Source: Runella limosa DSM 17973 (GTDB lineage Bacteria > Bacteroidota > Bacteroidia > Cytophagales > Spirosomataceae). From it: DNA of 64,000 nt. Of this stretch, positions 45,650-54,574 are shown one piece after another. The stretch covers positions 91,201 through 155,200 of the forward strand of contig NZ_KI519424.1 in NCBI RefSeq assembly GCF_000482465.1. Reading direction: 5' to 3'. The notes under the pieces are model-generated. The model had not been told where the DNA came from and made no database searches. It saw nothing but the letters and a program-made list of their open reading frames with translations. Position numbers and translations under genes: made by a program. Each line of letters starts with the position of its first letter. Position 1 is the stretch's first letter.

Positions 45650-46816
45650 ATGAACTCCTCTTCGACCTATCCTCAGTTGCTTATTAAAAGTAGCCTGCTC
45701 ACCGCCTTATTTTTAGGGCTTTGCCTCACTTTCAATCGCCAACTCTCGGCCGCAGAACTTGCCCTAGACAGTCCCTTTTTTGTGATACTTTTCTTTCTAC
45801 TTTTTACCGTTGGGCACCCTGCGGTAGTGGCACGGTGGCAACCTCGGCTTACCTCTTCAGGACAACGGGCGCTGCTTTTTCCTGCGTTGCTGATTGGCAT
45901 TTTGTATGCTTACCTCATCGTCCACGGCCACAGTCCCTTTCAGGGTTCGGCGGGGTTGTTTATCTTTTTCTTGGTATTTCCAACGCTCGGCTTTATTGCC
46001 TTACAACGCGTTGATGCCCCCGTGGCTTGGTCGGATGTCATTTTTTTGCTGATGATTGTGATTCCCGCCACCAGTATTTCGTTTGGCGTCGGGACGTCCT
46101 TGCCCTTCAAAGGCTCAGGATTCAGCAACGCCATGCGTTTGGTGATTATGATTTCGGCCGTATATGGCTTTTCGTACGTTCGCCGCCTACCCAACGTCGG
46201 TTTTTACCTCACATTTCGGTGGAACTACTTATTGATCGCCTTGGGCGCTTGGCTATCGTTTTTGCTGTTGGTGGCCGTGCTTGGTTATTTTGGAAAATTT
46301 TTAAACCTGACGGGGCACGACATTCTTTCCCCCAATTTTGCCTACGAATACCTCAAGGATTTTGTGCGAATCTTTTGCGGAACGGCACTTTTTGAAGAAT
46401 TATTTTTACGAGGAATTTTACAAAACTTAATCACCCGTAAAGTCACCGACAGCCCCCGCTGGAATGGCTACTTGAAATGGGGTTTTATCGTATTTTTTGT
46501 ACTATCGTTTGTCACAGGCTACTTGGTCGAGCCCAAACTCACTTGGTTTCCCATGCTCACCACTGCCTTGCTGTTTGGCGCTGCTTATTTGATAGAAAGA
46601 CAGAAATTTGAAAAATTAGGCACCTACACTGCCCTCGCTATCACCAGTGTATTTTTTGGGCTTGTGCATTTTCACGCGGGTTCCATGCTTTTTGTGGGGC
46701 TTGCCAGTGTGGCAGGTTGGGCGTATGGCTATACCTACCTCAAAACCCAAAACGTATTTTATGCAGCCCTTGTCCATACGCTTGTCAATTCGTCGGAGTT
46801 TTTGTTTCACATTTAG
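45650..46816 (+). CDS. CPBP intramembrane glutamic protease
   Basis: The 388-residue protein has about ten hydrophobic segments. It carries the CPBP (CAAX/Abi) signature with FEELFLRG (near residue 250, EExxxR motif), followed by FFGLVHFHAGS (near 330) and HTLVNSSEF (near 378) that complete the catalytic Glu/His set. Family members cleave within the membrane or process prenylated or bacteriocin substrates. The target is unknown. It is a monocistronic-looking gene. Confidence 0.86.
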   Translation: MNSSSTYPQLLIKSSLLTALFLGLCLTFNRQLSAAELALDSPFFVILFFLLFTVGHPAVVARWQPRLTSSGQRALLFPALLIGILYAYLIVHGHSPFQGSAGLFIFFLVFPTLGFIALQRVDAPVAWSDVIFLLMIVIPATSISFGVGTSLPFKGSGFSNAMRLVIMISAVYGFSYVRRLPNVGFYLTFRWNYLLIALGAWLSFLLLVAVLGYFGKFLNLTGHDILSPNFAYEYLKDFVRIFCGTALFEELFLRGILQNLITRKVTDSPRWNGYLKWGFIVFFVLSFVTGYLVEPKLTWFPMLTTALLFGAAYLIERQKFEKLGTYTALAITSVFFGLVHFHAGSMLFVGLASVAGWAYGYTYLKTQNVFYAALVHTLVNSSEFLFHI

Positions 46817-46894
46817 GGAATTGGCCATCCATCCCACCATCATCATTACAAAGTTTCTTGTAACTTGCAATCTTGTGTTCCATTTAACCTATTG

Positions 46895-49309
46895 ATGATG
46901 AAAATAGCACCGTATCTATTACTTGGGCTGTTGGCCGTCCAATGCAAAACAGCGTCTAAGCTTCCCCAAAATTTGCAAGAAACGCTGGCCGATGTTGAAA
47001 AAATCAAAGGCCGTACCGAGTACATTGAATCCCCTTACGTGACGGCGGGCGACCGCGTCTATATGGTGGGTCACCAAGACGGCTCTTTTCCCGACTTGGG
47101 ATGGCACATTACGGGCGAAATGGGGGGGATTTGGGACCATCCCATCAAATTGATGGATGGATTTTCGGCCCAGTTAACCCTCAACAATTCAACCCTTTGC
47201 CTTAGCAAAGCCGACACTTTTTACAACTATCCCTTTGCAAATCAACACGTTTACCTTCTGCCCAAAGAAGGAGTGCGGGTAGAACGTTTGCAGTTTGTAC
47301 CTGATGGCAAAGAGGCAGTGGTGGTTCAGTATGCGTTTCATAACTCCGACGCTAAAGAGAAAAAAATCACGTTTCAATTCAACGGAAAATCGGATTTGCG
47401 GCCTACGTGGCTTTCCCAACGCACCAACACCCAAGACGGAAACGACCAAGCGACGTTTGATGCAGGTACCAACGCTTGGGTCGTGAAAGATAGCCTTAAT
47501 GAATGGTTCGTTACATTTGGGTCAACGCTCGCGCCCGTAAAACACGCGACGGACGCCAATGATTGTACCTTAAAATCAGTAGGAAAAGGCACCAATGCCT
47601 CACTGACCTATGAGCTAACGCTTCCTGCCAATGGGTCGCTTGTGTTGCCGTTCACGGTTGCTGGTTCGTACGAGTCGAAGGCCAATGCGCAGGCTACGTT
47701 GGTGGAAGTTCAGGAAAAAACGGCGGAATTATTCAGTGCCAAAAAGAAAAGATATGCCGAATTAGCGTCACAAACGCAGATTTCGATTCCTGACAAAGAG
47801 GTACAGCAAGCCTTTAACTGGCTCAAATACAGCACCGACTGGCTAGTTCGCGATGTCCCTTCGGTGGGTCGTGGGCTTGCCGCAGGTCTTCCCGATTATC
47901 CTTGGTGGTTTGGGGTGGACAATGAATATTCATTGCAAGGCGCATTGCTCATCGGTCGCTTTGATATTGTATATAAAACCATTGAGTTACTCGTTAAAGA
48001 GTCGAATCGAGTCAATAAAAACAGCGGGCGGATTCTCCACGAAATGTCCACCAACGGACAAGTGTTTAACGAAGGCAACATCAACGAAACGCCCCAATTT
48101 GCGACGCTTATTTGGACTGTTTATCAGTGGACGGGCGATAAGGAGTTTTTGGCCAAGTACTACCCCGTGGTGGTAAAAGGCTTGGATTGGTTGATGAAAG
48201 AGAACGACAAAGATGGCAACCTCCTTCCCGACGGCTTCGGAATGATGGAAATTCACGGCTTAAACAGTGAAATGATTGACGTGGCAGCTTACAGTCAAAA
48301 AGCCTTTGCGGACGCGGCCCAAATGGCCAAAGAAATGGGCGACGTGACGTTGGTGGCCAAGTACCAAACCATTGCCCAAAAAATCAAAGACAAAATCAAT
48401 ACGGAGTTTTGGGTAGCTGAGAGTCAGTCGTATGCCGATTTTATTGGAACGAAAGAACAGACCCTCCACCTCATTGACGACGCCATCGTGAGGGCTGATA
48501 CGCTCAAAAAACCGTGGGCGGTCGCCGAAATGAAAGCCTTGAAGGAAAAGGTCAAATCTTTGCCTGCGGGCACAAAAAAGGGCTTCGTCCTCCACCACAA
48601 TTGGGTCGTAAATACGCCGATGGAAATGGGTATCGCCGATGCTGACAAGGCTTTAAAAGCCCTTGAAACGGGGCAAAAGTTTGTCAATCCGTTTGGGATG
48701 TTTGTGACGGGCATCGACCGCGACGAGTCAGCGGGCAAAGACGTAAGTTCAGCGGCGAAGGGTAAGAAAACGTTTACCTATACGGGTGCGGTCATGACGT
48801 TGCCAACGGGTGTACAGGCCATTTCAGAAAATAACTACGGCCGCCCCGACCAAGCCCTCGACTACCTCAAACGCATGACACGGGCTTTTAGCTTTGCACT
48901 CCCTGGTTCCATGTACGAGGTTTCTCCCGACTTTGGAATGTTTGCCCAAGCGTGGACGCTTTATAGTTTTGGCGTGCCGATTGTCCGTCAATTCTTTGGT
49001 ATTCAGCCCAATGCTGCTCACAAAACCATACGGATTCAGCCGCAATTACCTTCGACTTGGGACAAAGCAAGCGTGGAAAAATTAACCATTGGCGACAATC
49101 AGCTAACGGTTCATTTTGAAAAAAGTGGCAACCAACAAACCATTCGCCTATCCCAAACCAAACCAGAGTGGAAGATTGTTTTTGCTTTGCCCAAAGGGAA
49201 GTATAAGACGTGGAAAATGAACGGTAAAAGCGTAACGGCGACGCCAGAAGGAGCGTTTGAAATAACGGGAGGCAACGGGGAGAAAATCGAACTCGAAGCC
49301 TTACAGTGA
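46895..49309 (+). CDS. Debranching-enzyme-like glycosidase lipoprotein
   Basis: The roughly 804-residue protein starts with a lipoprotein signal (PYLLLGLLAVQC), so the start is the ATG at 46895 or the next codon, not the TTG-type frame opening at 46865. An N-terminal beta-sandwich leads to an (alpha/alpha)6-type catalytic region from about residue 310, with GLPDYPWWFGVDNEYSLQGAL, GFGMMEIHGLNSEMIDV and PFGMFVTGIDRDES. This resembles amylo-alpha-1,6-glucosidase or GH15/GH63-like folds. The exact family and substrate are not certain. A C-terminal beta domain follows (about 690-800). Confidence 0.68.
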   Translation: MMKIAPYLLLGLLAVQCKTASKLPQNLQETLADVEKIKGRTEYIESPYVTAGDRVYMVGHQDGSFPDLGWHITGEMGGIWDHPIKLMDGFSAQLTLNNSTLCLSKADTFYNYPFANQHVYLLPKEGVRVERLQFVPDGKEAVVVQYAFHNSDAKEKKITFQFNGKSDLRPTWLSQRTNTQDGNDQATFDAGTNAWVVKDSLNEWFVTFGSTLAPVKHATDANDCTLKSVGKGTNASLTYELTLPANGSLVLPFTVAGSYESKANAQATLVEVQEKTAELFSAKKKRYAELASQTQISIPDKEVQQAFNWLKYSTDWLVRDVPSVGRGLAAGLPDYPWWFGVDNEYSLQGALLIGRFDIVYKTIELLVKESNRVNKNSGRILHEMSTNGQVFNEGNINETPQFATLIWTVYQWTGDKEFLAKYYPVVVKGLDWLMKENDKDGNLLPDGFGMMEIHGLNSEMIDVAAYSQKAFADAAQMAKEMGDVTLVAKYQTIAQKIKDKINTEFWVAESQSYADFIGTKEQTLHLIDDAIVRADTLKKPWAVAEMKALKEKVKSLPAGTKKGFVLHHNWVVNTPMEMGIADADKALKALETGQKFVNPFGMFVTGIDRDESAGKDVSSAAKGKKTFTYTGAVMTLPTGVQAISENNYGRPDQALDYLKRMTRAFSFALPGSMYEVSPDFGMFAQAWTLYSFGVPIVRQFFGIQPNAAHKTIRIQPQLPSTWDKASVEKLTIGDNQLTVHFEKSGNQQTIRLSQTKPEWKIVFALPKGKYKTWKMNGKSVTATPEGAFEITGGNGEKIELEALQ

Positions 49310-49318
49310 TATGAGTTT

Positions 49319-49402
49319 ACCTTCCCGAAAGTTTGAAACTTGTGGGAAGGTCTTAAATGACACAAAATCTATCCTTCCGAAAGTTCAAAACTTTCGGGAG
49401 GG
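49319..49402. repeat. Two palindromic elements, type A
   Basis: Copy one (49319-49351) reads ACCTTCCCGAAAGTTT and its partner AAACTTGTGGGAAGGT, with two mismatches. Copy two (49373-49402) reads TCCTTCCGAAAGTT then AACTTTCGGGAGGG. Both share the CCGAAAGTTT/AAACTTTCGG core of the elements at 25608 and 50597. Confidence 0.8.
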
Positions 49403-49428
49403 TCTTGACCTCTATATCCCCTCAGCCC

Positions 49429-50592
49429 ATGCCCACAAAGATCATCACTCGTACCCTTCCGTGTATCCTTGTATTAGGACTCTTGGGCTTCTTGTCCAAT
49501 CCACAACGAGCGGTTCCCAATACCCCAAAAAAAGTGCTAATTTTAGAAAACGCCTTCCCTCACCTCACATTTGAACGACCCGTTGAGTTCACCCACGCGG
49601 GCGACGGTAGCAATCGTTTGTATGTGGTTGAGCAAGAAGGACGGATTCGGGTGTTTGAAAATAGCCCATCGACAAAGTCAGCCGACGTTTTTTTAGACCT
49701 TAAAAACAAAGTTTCGTCGGAAGGGGAAATGGGGTTGCTAGGACTTGCTTTTCACCCCAATTTTAAGCAAAACGGCTATTTTTACGTATATTATACCAAA
49801 CGTAAACCATTGGAATCCATCATTGCCCGCTACCAAGTGGTTTCCAATAAAGTGGATGTTTCGACGGAAACTATTTTACTGCGGTTTGACCAGCCCTACG
49901 ATAACCACAACGGCGGCAAAATCGCATTTGGCCCCGATGGATACCTCTATATTGGGACAGGAGACGGCGGTGCGTGGGGTGACCAGCATAATTATGCCCA
50001 AAATCGAAGTTCGTTGCTGGGAAAAATCTTACGAATTGACGTCAACCAAACAACCCGAGGTGCTTACGGCATTCCAGCTGACAATCCCTACGTAGGCTCG
50101 ACGGAAGGTTTTCGGGAAGAAATTTACGCTTATGGACTGCGAAACCCGTGGCGCTTTAGCTTTGATGCTCGCACAAAACAGCTTTGGGTGGGCGATGTGG
50201 GTCAAAATGAATTTGAAGAAATAAATATCGTAACCAAAGGAGGTAATTACGGCTGGCGACTCAAAGAAGCCGTTCGTTGTTACAACCCCCGCAACGATTG
50301 CGACCCCACACAACAACTCATCGACCCAATTCACCATTACCCTCGTTCCGACGGCGTTTCAGTAACGGGTGGGTTCGTGTATCGTGGTTCGCGTGCGCCT
50401 TCCCTGCGGGGAAAATACCTTTTTGCCGATTATAGCAACGGCCACATTTGGGCACTTTCGTTTGAAGGAAATAAAAAAACGGGACTGGAATTGGTCAGTA
50501 AAGAAGGCGGGTCGGTTTCAGCCTTTGGCGAAGATGCACAAGGAGAACTTTACATTTTAGACCACAACAGTGGTAAAATTAGACGATTTTAA
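49429..50592 (+). CDS. PQQ-type glucose/sorbosone dehydrogenase, secreted
   Basis: The 387-residue protein has a signal sequence (TLPCILVLGLLGFLS) and a six-bladed propeller of the GSDH/Hedgehog-interacting-protein type. Motifs include RLYVVEQEGRIRVFE, GLLGLAFHPNF, NHNGGKIAFGPDGYLYIGTG, RNPWRFSFDA and VGDVGQNEFEEIN, followed by GGNYGWRLKEA. It probably oxidises aldose sugars in the periplasm using PQQ. The open frame continues upstream to 49357, but that part runs through a palindromic repeat, so the ATG at 49429 is chosen. Confidence 0.87.
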   Translation: MPTKIITRTLPCILVLGLLGFLSNPQRAVPNTPKKVLILENAFPHLTFERPVEFTHAGDGSNRLYVVEQEGRIRVFENSPSTKSADVFLDLKNKVSSEGEMGLLGLAFHPNFKQNGYFYVYYTKRKPLESIIARYQVVSNKVDVSTETILLRFDQPYDNHNGGKIAFGPDGYLYIGTGDGGAWGDQHNYAQNRSSLLGKILRIDVNQTTRGAYGIPADNPYVGSTEGFREEIYAYGLRNPWRFSFDARTKQLWVGDVGQNEFEEINIVTKGGNYGWRLKEAVRCYNPRNDCDPTQQLIDPIHHYPRSDGVSVTGGFVYRGSRAPSLRGKYLFADYSNGHIWALSFEGNKKTGLELVSKEGGSVSAFGEDAQGELYILDHNSGKIRRF

Positions 50593-50596
50593 CGGT

Positions 50597-50631
50597 CACC
50601 TTCCCGAAAGTCTTGAACTTTCGGGAAGGTG
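50597..50631. repeat. Palindromic element, type A
   Basis: CACCTTCCCGAAAGT (50597-50611) and ACTTTCGGGAAGGTG (50617-50631) are perfect 15-bp complements with a CTTGA loop. It sits five bases after the sugar dehydrogenase stop and just before the convergent epimerase gene end, so it may also terminate both. Confidence 0.88.
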
Positions 50632-50638
50632 AGCTCGA

Positions 50639-51910
50639 CTAAATACCCTTCGCTATTTTATCCAAACGCACAATCGACTGCACCATCGAACGCACATCAT
50701 GGTAGTTGATTTTCCACGAATGGCTCATGTGTTTCCAAATCGGCACCCCTTGGCGCGTCATCAGTGGCCACCACTCTCCTAGTTCGTGATTAATCATTTT
50801 GTCAAACACAAAACGGTGGATGTTTTCGTACGCCTCCAGATACTTTTCGTCTTTGAGGTAACGATACGCATCCAACATCCCAATCAACATTTCGGCCTGT
50901 TGCCAGAACTCTTTCTCGCGGTCATACACTTCTCCCGCGTGCGAACCTTCAACATACACTCCGCCAAACTCCCAGTCAATGCCGTATTGTAATGAATGAC
51001 TATACGATTTTTTGATTTGGTCACCGTAGGTATCGTAAGGCAAACCCAATACGTCGAGGGCGTGCATCAACAACCACGCAAACTCCGAATTGTGTCCGTA
51101 GCTAGTATTATCTTCAGCGGCAGCTTTCATGCCGTCTTCGGAGAAACGATCCCACCCCCACACTATATCAAACTTGATTTGCGGAGCCACTGACCAATCC
51201 GCCCAAAACTGCGGAATACCCGTCCCGTAATCAGAGTGCATGATTTTGGTTACCAACAATTCAATGACTTCTAGCAACTTACGGCGGTGAACTTCCAATC
51301 CTGTACATTCGTAAAGGGTCGTAAAAGCTTCCATCAAGTGCATGTGCGCATCAAGCGTTTTACGGTCACCACCCGCTGCGCCAGGGCCTTTGAGGGTCCA
51401 ATCGCGGTGAAACATTTCAAAATAGCCTCCAAAGTGTGTATCTGCTCCGTATTTTTGGAGAAGGTCAAAACATTTTTCGGCGTACTCGCGGCCGCGTGGA
51501 TCTCCTGTTGCTAACGTATATTCACTTAACGAATAAATGCAAAAGCTCAACCCGTAGATAATTTTCTGGTCGTTGGTCACTTCTCCCTTGCGGTTGGTCA
51601 TCCAGTAAAACCCACCAAACTCCTCGTCCCACATGTTGTTGATGAGGTAATCTACTCCGTGGCGAGCCATTTCGGCAAATTCTCCATTGCCATATCCTGC
51701 ACGGTGTACCGATGAATACGTAAATACCGACCGTGATTGGGCAATCAGCGATTTTTCATCTTCCCCCGAATCGTTACCAAACTGGTCGAAATGTGTAATG
51801 AAACCCCCATTTTCTTTATCAACTGTACGCTTTACCCAAAAAGGCAATAATCCATTGTTAAGGTACGTCTCAATTTCCTGACGCAAGGAGGCGATTTTTT
51901 CAGAAGTCAT
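50639..51910 (-). CDS. AGE-family epimerase/isomerase, PUL-associated
   Basis: The 423-residue (alpha/alpha)6-barrel protein belongs to the N-acylglucosamine 2-epimerase family. Motifs include SRSVFTYSSVHRAGY near residue 75, EEFGGFYWMTNRKG near 96, DAHMHLMEAFTTLYE near 188, SYGHNSEFAWLLMHAL near 255 and EKEFWQQAEMLIGMLDAYRY near 330. There is no signal peptide, so it acts in the cytoplasm on an imported sugar. It ends the minus-strand PUL (after GH95, gap 166 bp). It is clearly different from the epimerase at 4006-5181. Substrate (mannose, GalNAc-derived or other) is not known. Confidence 0.83.
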   Translation of the reverse strand: MTSEKIASLRQEIETYLNNGLLPFWVKRTVDKENGGFITHFDQFGNDSGEDEKSLIAQSRSVFTYSSVHRAGYGNGEFAEMARHGVDYLINNMWDEEFGGFYWMTNRKGEVTNDQKIIYGLSFCIYSLSEYTLATGDPRGREYAEKCFDLLQKYGADTHFGGYFEMFHRDWTLKGPGAAGGDRKTLDAHMHLMEAFTTLYECTGLEVHRRKLLEVIELLVTKIMHSDYGTGIPQFWADWSVAPQIKFDIVWGWDRFSEDGMKAAAEDNTSYGHNSEFAWLLMHALDVLGLPYDTYGDQIKKSYSHSLQYGIDWEFGGVYVEGSHAGEVYDREKEFWQQAEMLIGMLDAYRYLKDEKYLEAYENIHRFVFDKMINHELGEWWPLMTRQGVPIWKHMSHSWKINYHDVRSMVQSIVRLDKIAKGI

Positions 51911-51980
51911 AGTTAAGAGCTTTTTTTCTTAAAATACAAACATGTGTTATAACTACTGAAAGTGCGTCTATTTAGGCTAT

Positions 51981-52076
51981 GACTTGCCAAGTTTATATTC
52001 CTCCATACCCAAAACTTGGCAAGTCAAACCATTTACAAATCAGAGACTTGCCAAGTTTAAAATAGTCATAGCAAGT
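51981..52076. repeat. Palindromic elements, type B (CTTGCCAAGTTT)
   Basis: GACTTGCCAAGTTT (51981-51994) pairs perfectly over 14 bp with AAACTTGGCAAGTC (52012-52025). A second, degenerate copy follows: GACTTGCCAAGTTT (52045-52058) with a weak right half GCAAGTC near 52071. It occupies the gap between GH95 and the epimerase. Confidence 0.85.
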
Positions 52077-54458
52077 CTAAAGGGCAATGGTTGTTGGCTT
52101 TCCTTTTTGCACCGTGATTGTTTGGGTGTTTTTGCCGTATTTTACGCTGACCGTTCCGCCTAGTTTCGATGATACTTGCGCTTGGGTCAACTGCCCGTTT
52201 TTCCATTTCATATCCACCACATAACCGCCTCTGGCACAGAGCCCTTTCACCTCGCCATCTTTCCAAGCCGTGGGTAGGGCGGGCAAAAGTTCGATGTTTC
52301 CGTCGTGACTTTGAAGAAGCATTTCGGCCAAACCTGCCGTTGCGCCAAAATTTCCGTCTATTTGAAAAGGTGGGTGAAGATTAAAGAAATTGGGCGCTGA
52401 TTTTTGTTTCAAAATAATGTTGAAATTTTTCAGCCCTTCATCACCGTTTCTCAGCCTTGCCCAAAAATTAGTCACCCAAGCTGCACTCCAACCCGTTTGG
52501 CTCGCTCCGCCTCCGTTGGCCAAGCGATATTCCAACGATTTTTTGGCCGCTTCTACCAATTGTGGCGTTTGGCTGTAGTTAAACGCATTGCCAGGGTAAA
52601 GCGCGTACAGATGCGACATGTGGCGGTGCCCTGGCTCCACTTCTTTGTACTCTTTAGCCCACTCCATCACGCGCCCGTCAGAACCAATTTTTACGGGCTG
52701 TAGCTTTTTGCGAGCGGCTTTCAAGTCTTCAATAAAAGCGTCTTTGTCGTTAAGAATCTCAGCCGCACTGATGACGTTGCCAAAAAGCTCGTCGATGATT
52801 TCTTGGTCGTGCGCGGGGCCCATACTGATAGAGCCTCGGCTACCATCGGGGGCAACAAAAGCGTTTTCGGGCGAAGAAGCGGGACCCGACACCAGCAGCC
52901 CCGACTCACGGTCAACGACCAACCAAGCTTTGTAAAAACGAGCAGCGTTTTTCAACGTGCCATACACCGACTGCAAATAGTTTTTATCCTTCGTAAACGC
53001 ATAGTGTTCCCATAAATGTTGGCAAATCCAACCACTTGCCCCCGACGTCAACCCCCACGACGGGTGCTCGCCAGGCGAGGTAAAACCCCAGACGTTCACA
53101 ATCGGATTGACACTCCAGCCTGGTAGCCCAAACTGTACAGAAGCCGATTTGGTGGCGGGTTTTTCAATATCCTTGATAAATTGCGTCATCGACAAATGCA
53201 GCTCACTAAGATTGGTAACTTCCGCAGGCCAATAATTCATCTGAATGTTGATATTGGTGTGGTAATCACCATTCCAAGGTGTCTGGATTTTGTTGGCCCA
53301 AATCCCCTGAAGGTTGGCGGGAAGGGTATTTTCGCGGGTCGATGAAATCAACAAATAGCGACCAAATTGGAAATACAGTTGCGACAAATGATTGTCATTT
53401 TCAGAAGTTTTAAGGGTCGAAAGTCGCTCATCTGTTGGAACATTGTCGGCCGTTTCGCTCAACGTCAACGCCACTCGATTGAAGTACTTTTGGTAGTCGG
53501 CAAGGTGTTCTTTTTTGGTTTGACCAAAAGGCTGCACAAACGCTTTTTTCAAATTGGCCGCCGTAATCCCTTGGTAATCTCGCCCTTTGTAAATGGGATA
53601 ATTGGGCAAATAATCGGTAGAAGCCGTGAGGTATAAAATCACTTCGTTGGCATTTTTGACCACCAATTTATTATCCAAAAACGACTGCGTTCCTCCGCTC
53701 AACTTGGCTTTGAGCCGCGTCATATACTGCATTCCGTCTGCGCCTTGTCCGTTGTGCAGCGCGCCAAACATCCGTAATTCGCCGTCGGCTGCCTCAGTTG
53801 TAAACCGCTCAGGACGATTGAGGGAGGCAGTAAAACTAATAGCTCCCGCTTTGTTGGCCGTCAGGCGTACTACCAGCGTATTCAAAGGCCCGCTGACAAA
53901 ATACTCGCGTTTATACGTCACGCCATCTTGGGAATAGCTGACATTGGCAACGGCCTCGTTTAAGTTCAAATCTCGATAATACGACTGATAATCAGCCTGT
54001 TTTCCAAAATCCAACCACAAATCACCCAAGGTTTGAAAGCAGCCAAAAGGCACATTCGCGCCGTTTCCCTGCCCCGAACCTTTGCCATTACAAATCTGGG
54101 TTTTGTTGGTCAACGCAGTCGCTTCTTTAAATTTACCTTCAAAAAGTAAGTTGCGGATTTCGTCCAAATACTTGGGTGCTTCAGGATTATCGTTGTCAAA
54201 TGGGCTACCGCTCCAAAGCGTTTTTTCGTTGAGCTGAACACGCTCTTTGTTTACATCCCCAAACACCATTGCACCAATGTTTCCGTTCCCAATCGGCAAA
54301 GCTTTGAGCCATTCTTGGTCATCTTTCCAGCCTTCTTTGCTATCGAGTGTGGTGGCGGAAGCGGGTTGCTTGTACCAAAGTTTCAACGGTTGTTTTTGGC
54401 CATAAACTGTCCCCACAACTGCGAGACATAAACCGATTTTAATAAGTATTTTATTCAT
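52077..54458 (-). CDS. GH95 alpha-L-fucosidase/alpha-L-galactosidase
   Basis: The 793-residue enzyme has a signal peptide ([14 protein letters not shown]) and the GH95 layout. The N-terminal beta-domain carries [18 protein letters not shown] and [13 protein letters not shown]. The (alpha/alpha)6 catalytic barrel follows with [19 protein letters not shown] (catalytic Asn pair), [11 protein letters not shown] (candidate general-acid Glu) and [19 protein letters not shown] with the base-helping Asp, and the C-terminal domain ends in [12 protein letters not shown]. Family members remove alpha-1,2-linked L-fucose or L-galactose by inversion. It is periplasmic and belongs to the PUL, downstream of the DUF6067 gene. 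Confidence 0.92.
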   Translation of the reverse strand: MNKILIKIGLCLAVVGTVYGQKQPLKLWYKQPASATTLDSKEGWKDDQEWLKALPIGNGNIGAMVFGDVNKERVQLNEKTLWSGSPFDNDNPEAPKYLDEIRNLLFEGKFKEATALTNKTQICNGKGSGQGNGANVPFGCFQTLGDLWLDFGKQADYQSYYRDLNLNEAVANVSYSQDGVTYKREYFVSGPLNTLVVRLTANKAGAISFTASLNRPERFTTEAADGELRMFGALHNGQGADGMQYMTRLKAKLSGGTQSFLDNKLVVKNANEVILYLTASTDYLPNYPIYKGRDYQGITAANLKKAFVQPFGQTKKEHLADYQKYFNRVALTLSETADNVPTDERLSTLKTSENDNHLSQLYFQFGRYLLISSTRENTLPANLQGIWANKIQTPWNGDYHTNINIQMNYWPAEVTNLSELHLSMTQFIKDIEKPATKSASVQFGLPGWSVNPIVNVWGFTSPGEHPSWGLTSGASGWICQHLWEHYAFTKDKNYLQSVYGTLKNAARFYKAWLVVDRESGLLVSGPASSPENAFVAPDGSRGSISMGPAHDQEIIDELFGNVISAAEILNDKDAFIEDLKAARKKLQPVKIGSDGRVMEWAKEYKEVEPGHRHMSHLYALYPGNAFNYSQTPQLVEAAKKSLEYRLANGGGASQTGWSAAWVTNFWARLRNGDEGLKNFNIILKQKSAPNFFNLHPPFQIDGNFGATAGLAEMLLQSHDGNIELLPALPTAWKDGEVKGLCARGGYVVDMKWKNGQLTQAQVSSKLGGTVSVKYGKNTQTITVQKGKPTTIAL

Positions 54459-54574
54459 AGAATTGGATGTAAGAAATGGTTATTTCTAAAAGCTCCCAAA
54501 ACAGATTTACTCCTTTACTTTGTCCATAAGTTCTTCTACCTTTAATGCGTTTAACCTGTACTTTGAAGCGTTTT

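Noticed and set aside
49357-49428. N-terminal extension of the sugar dehydrogenase
   Set aside because: It translates a palindromic repeat; a proper signal peptide begins at the ATG at 49429.
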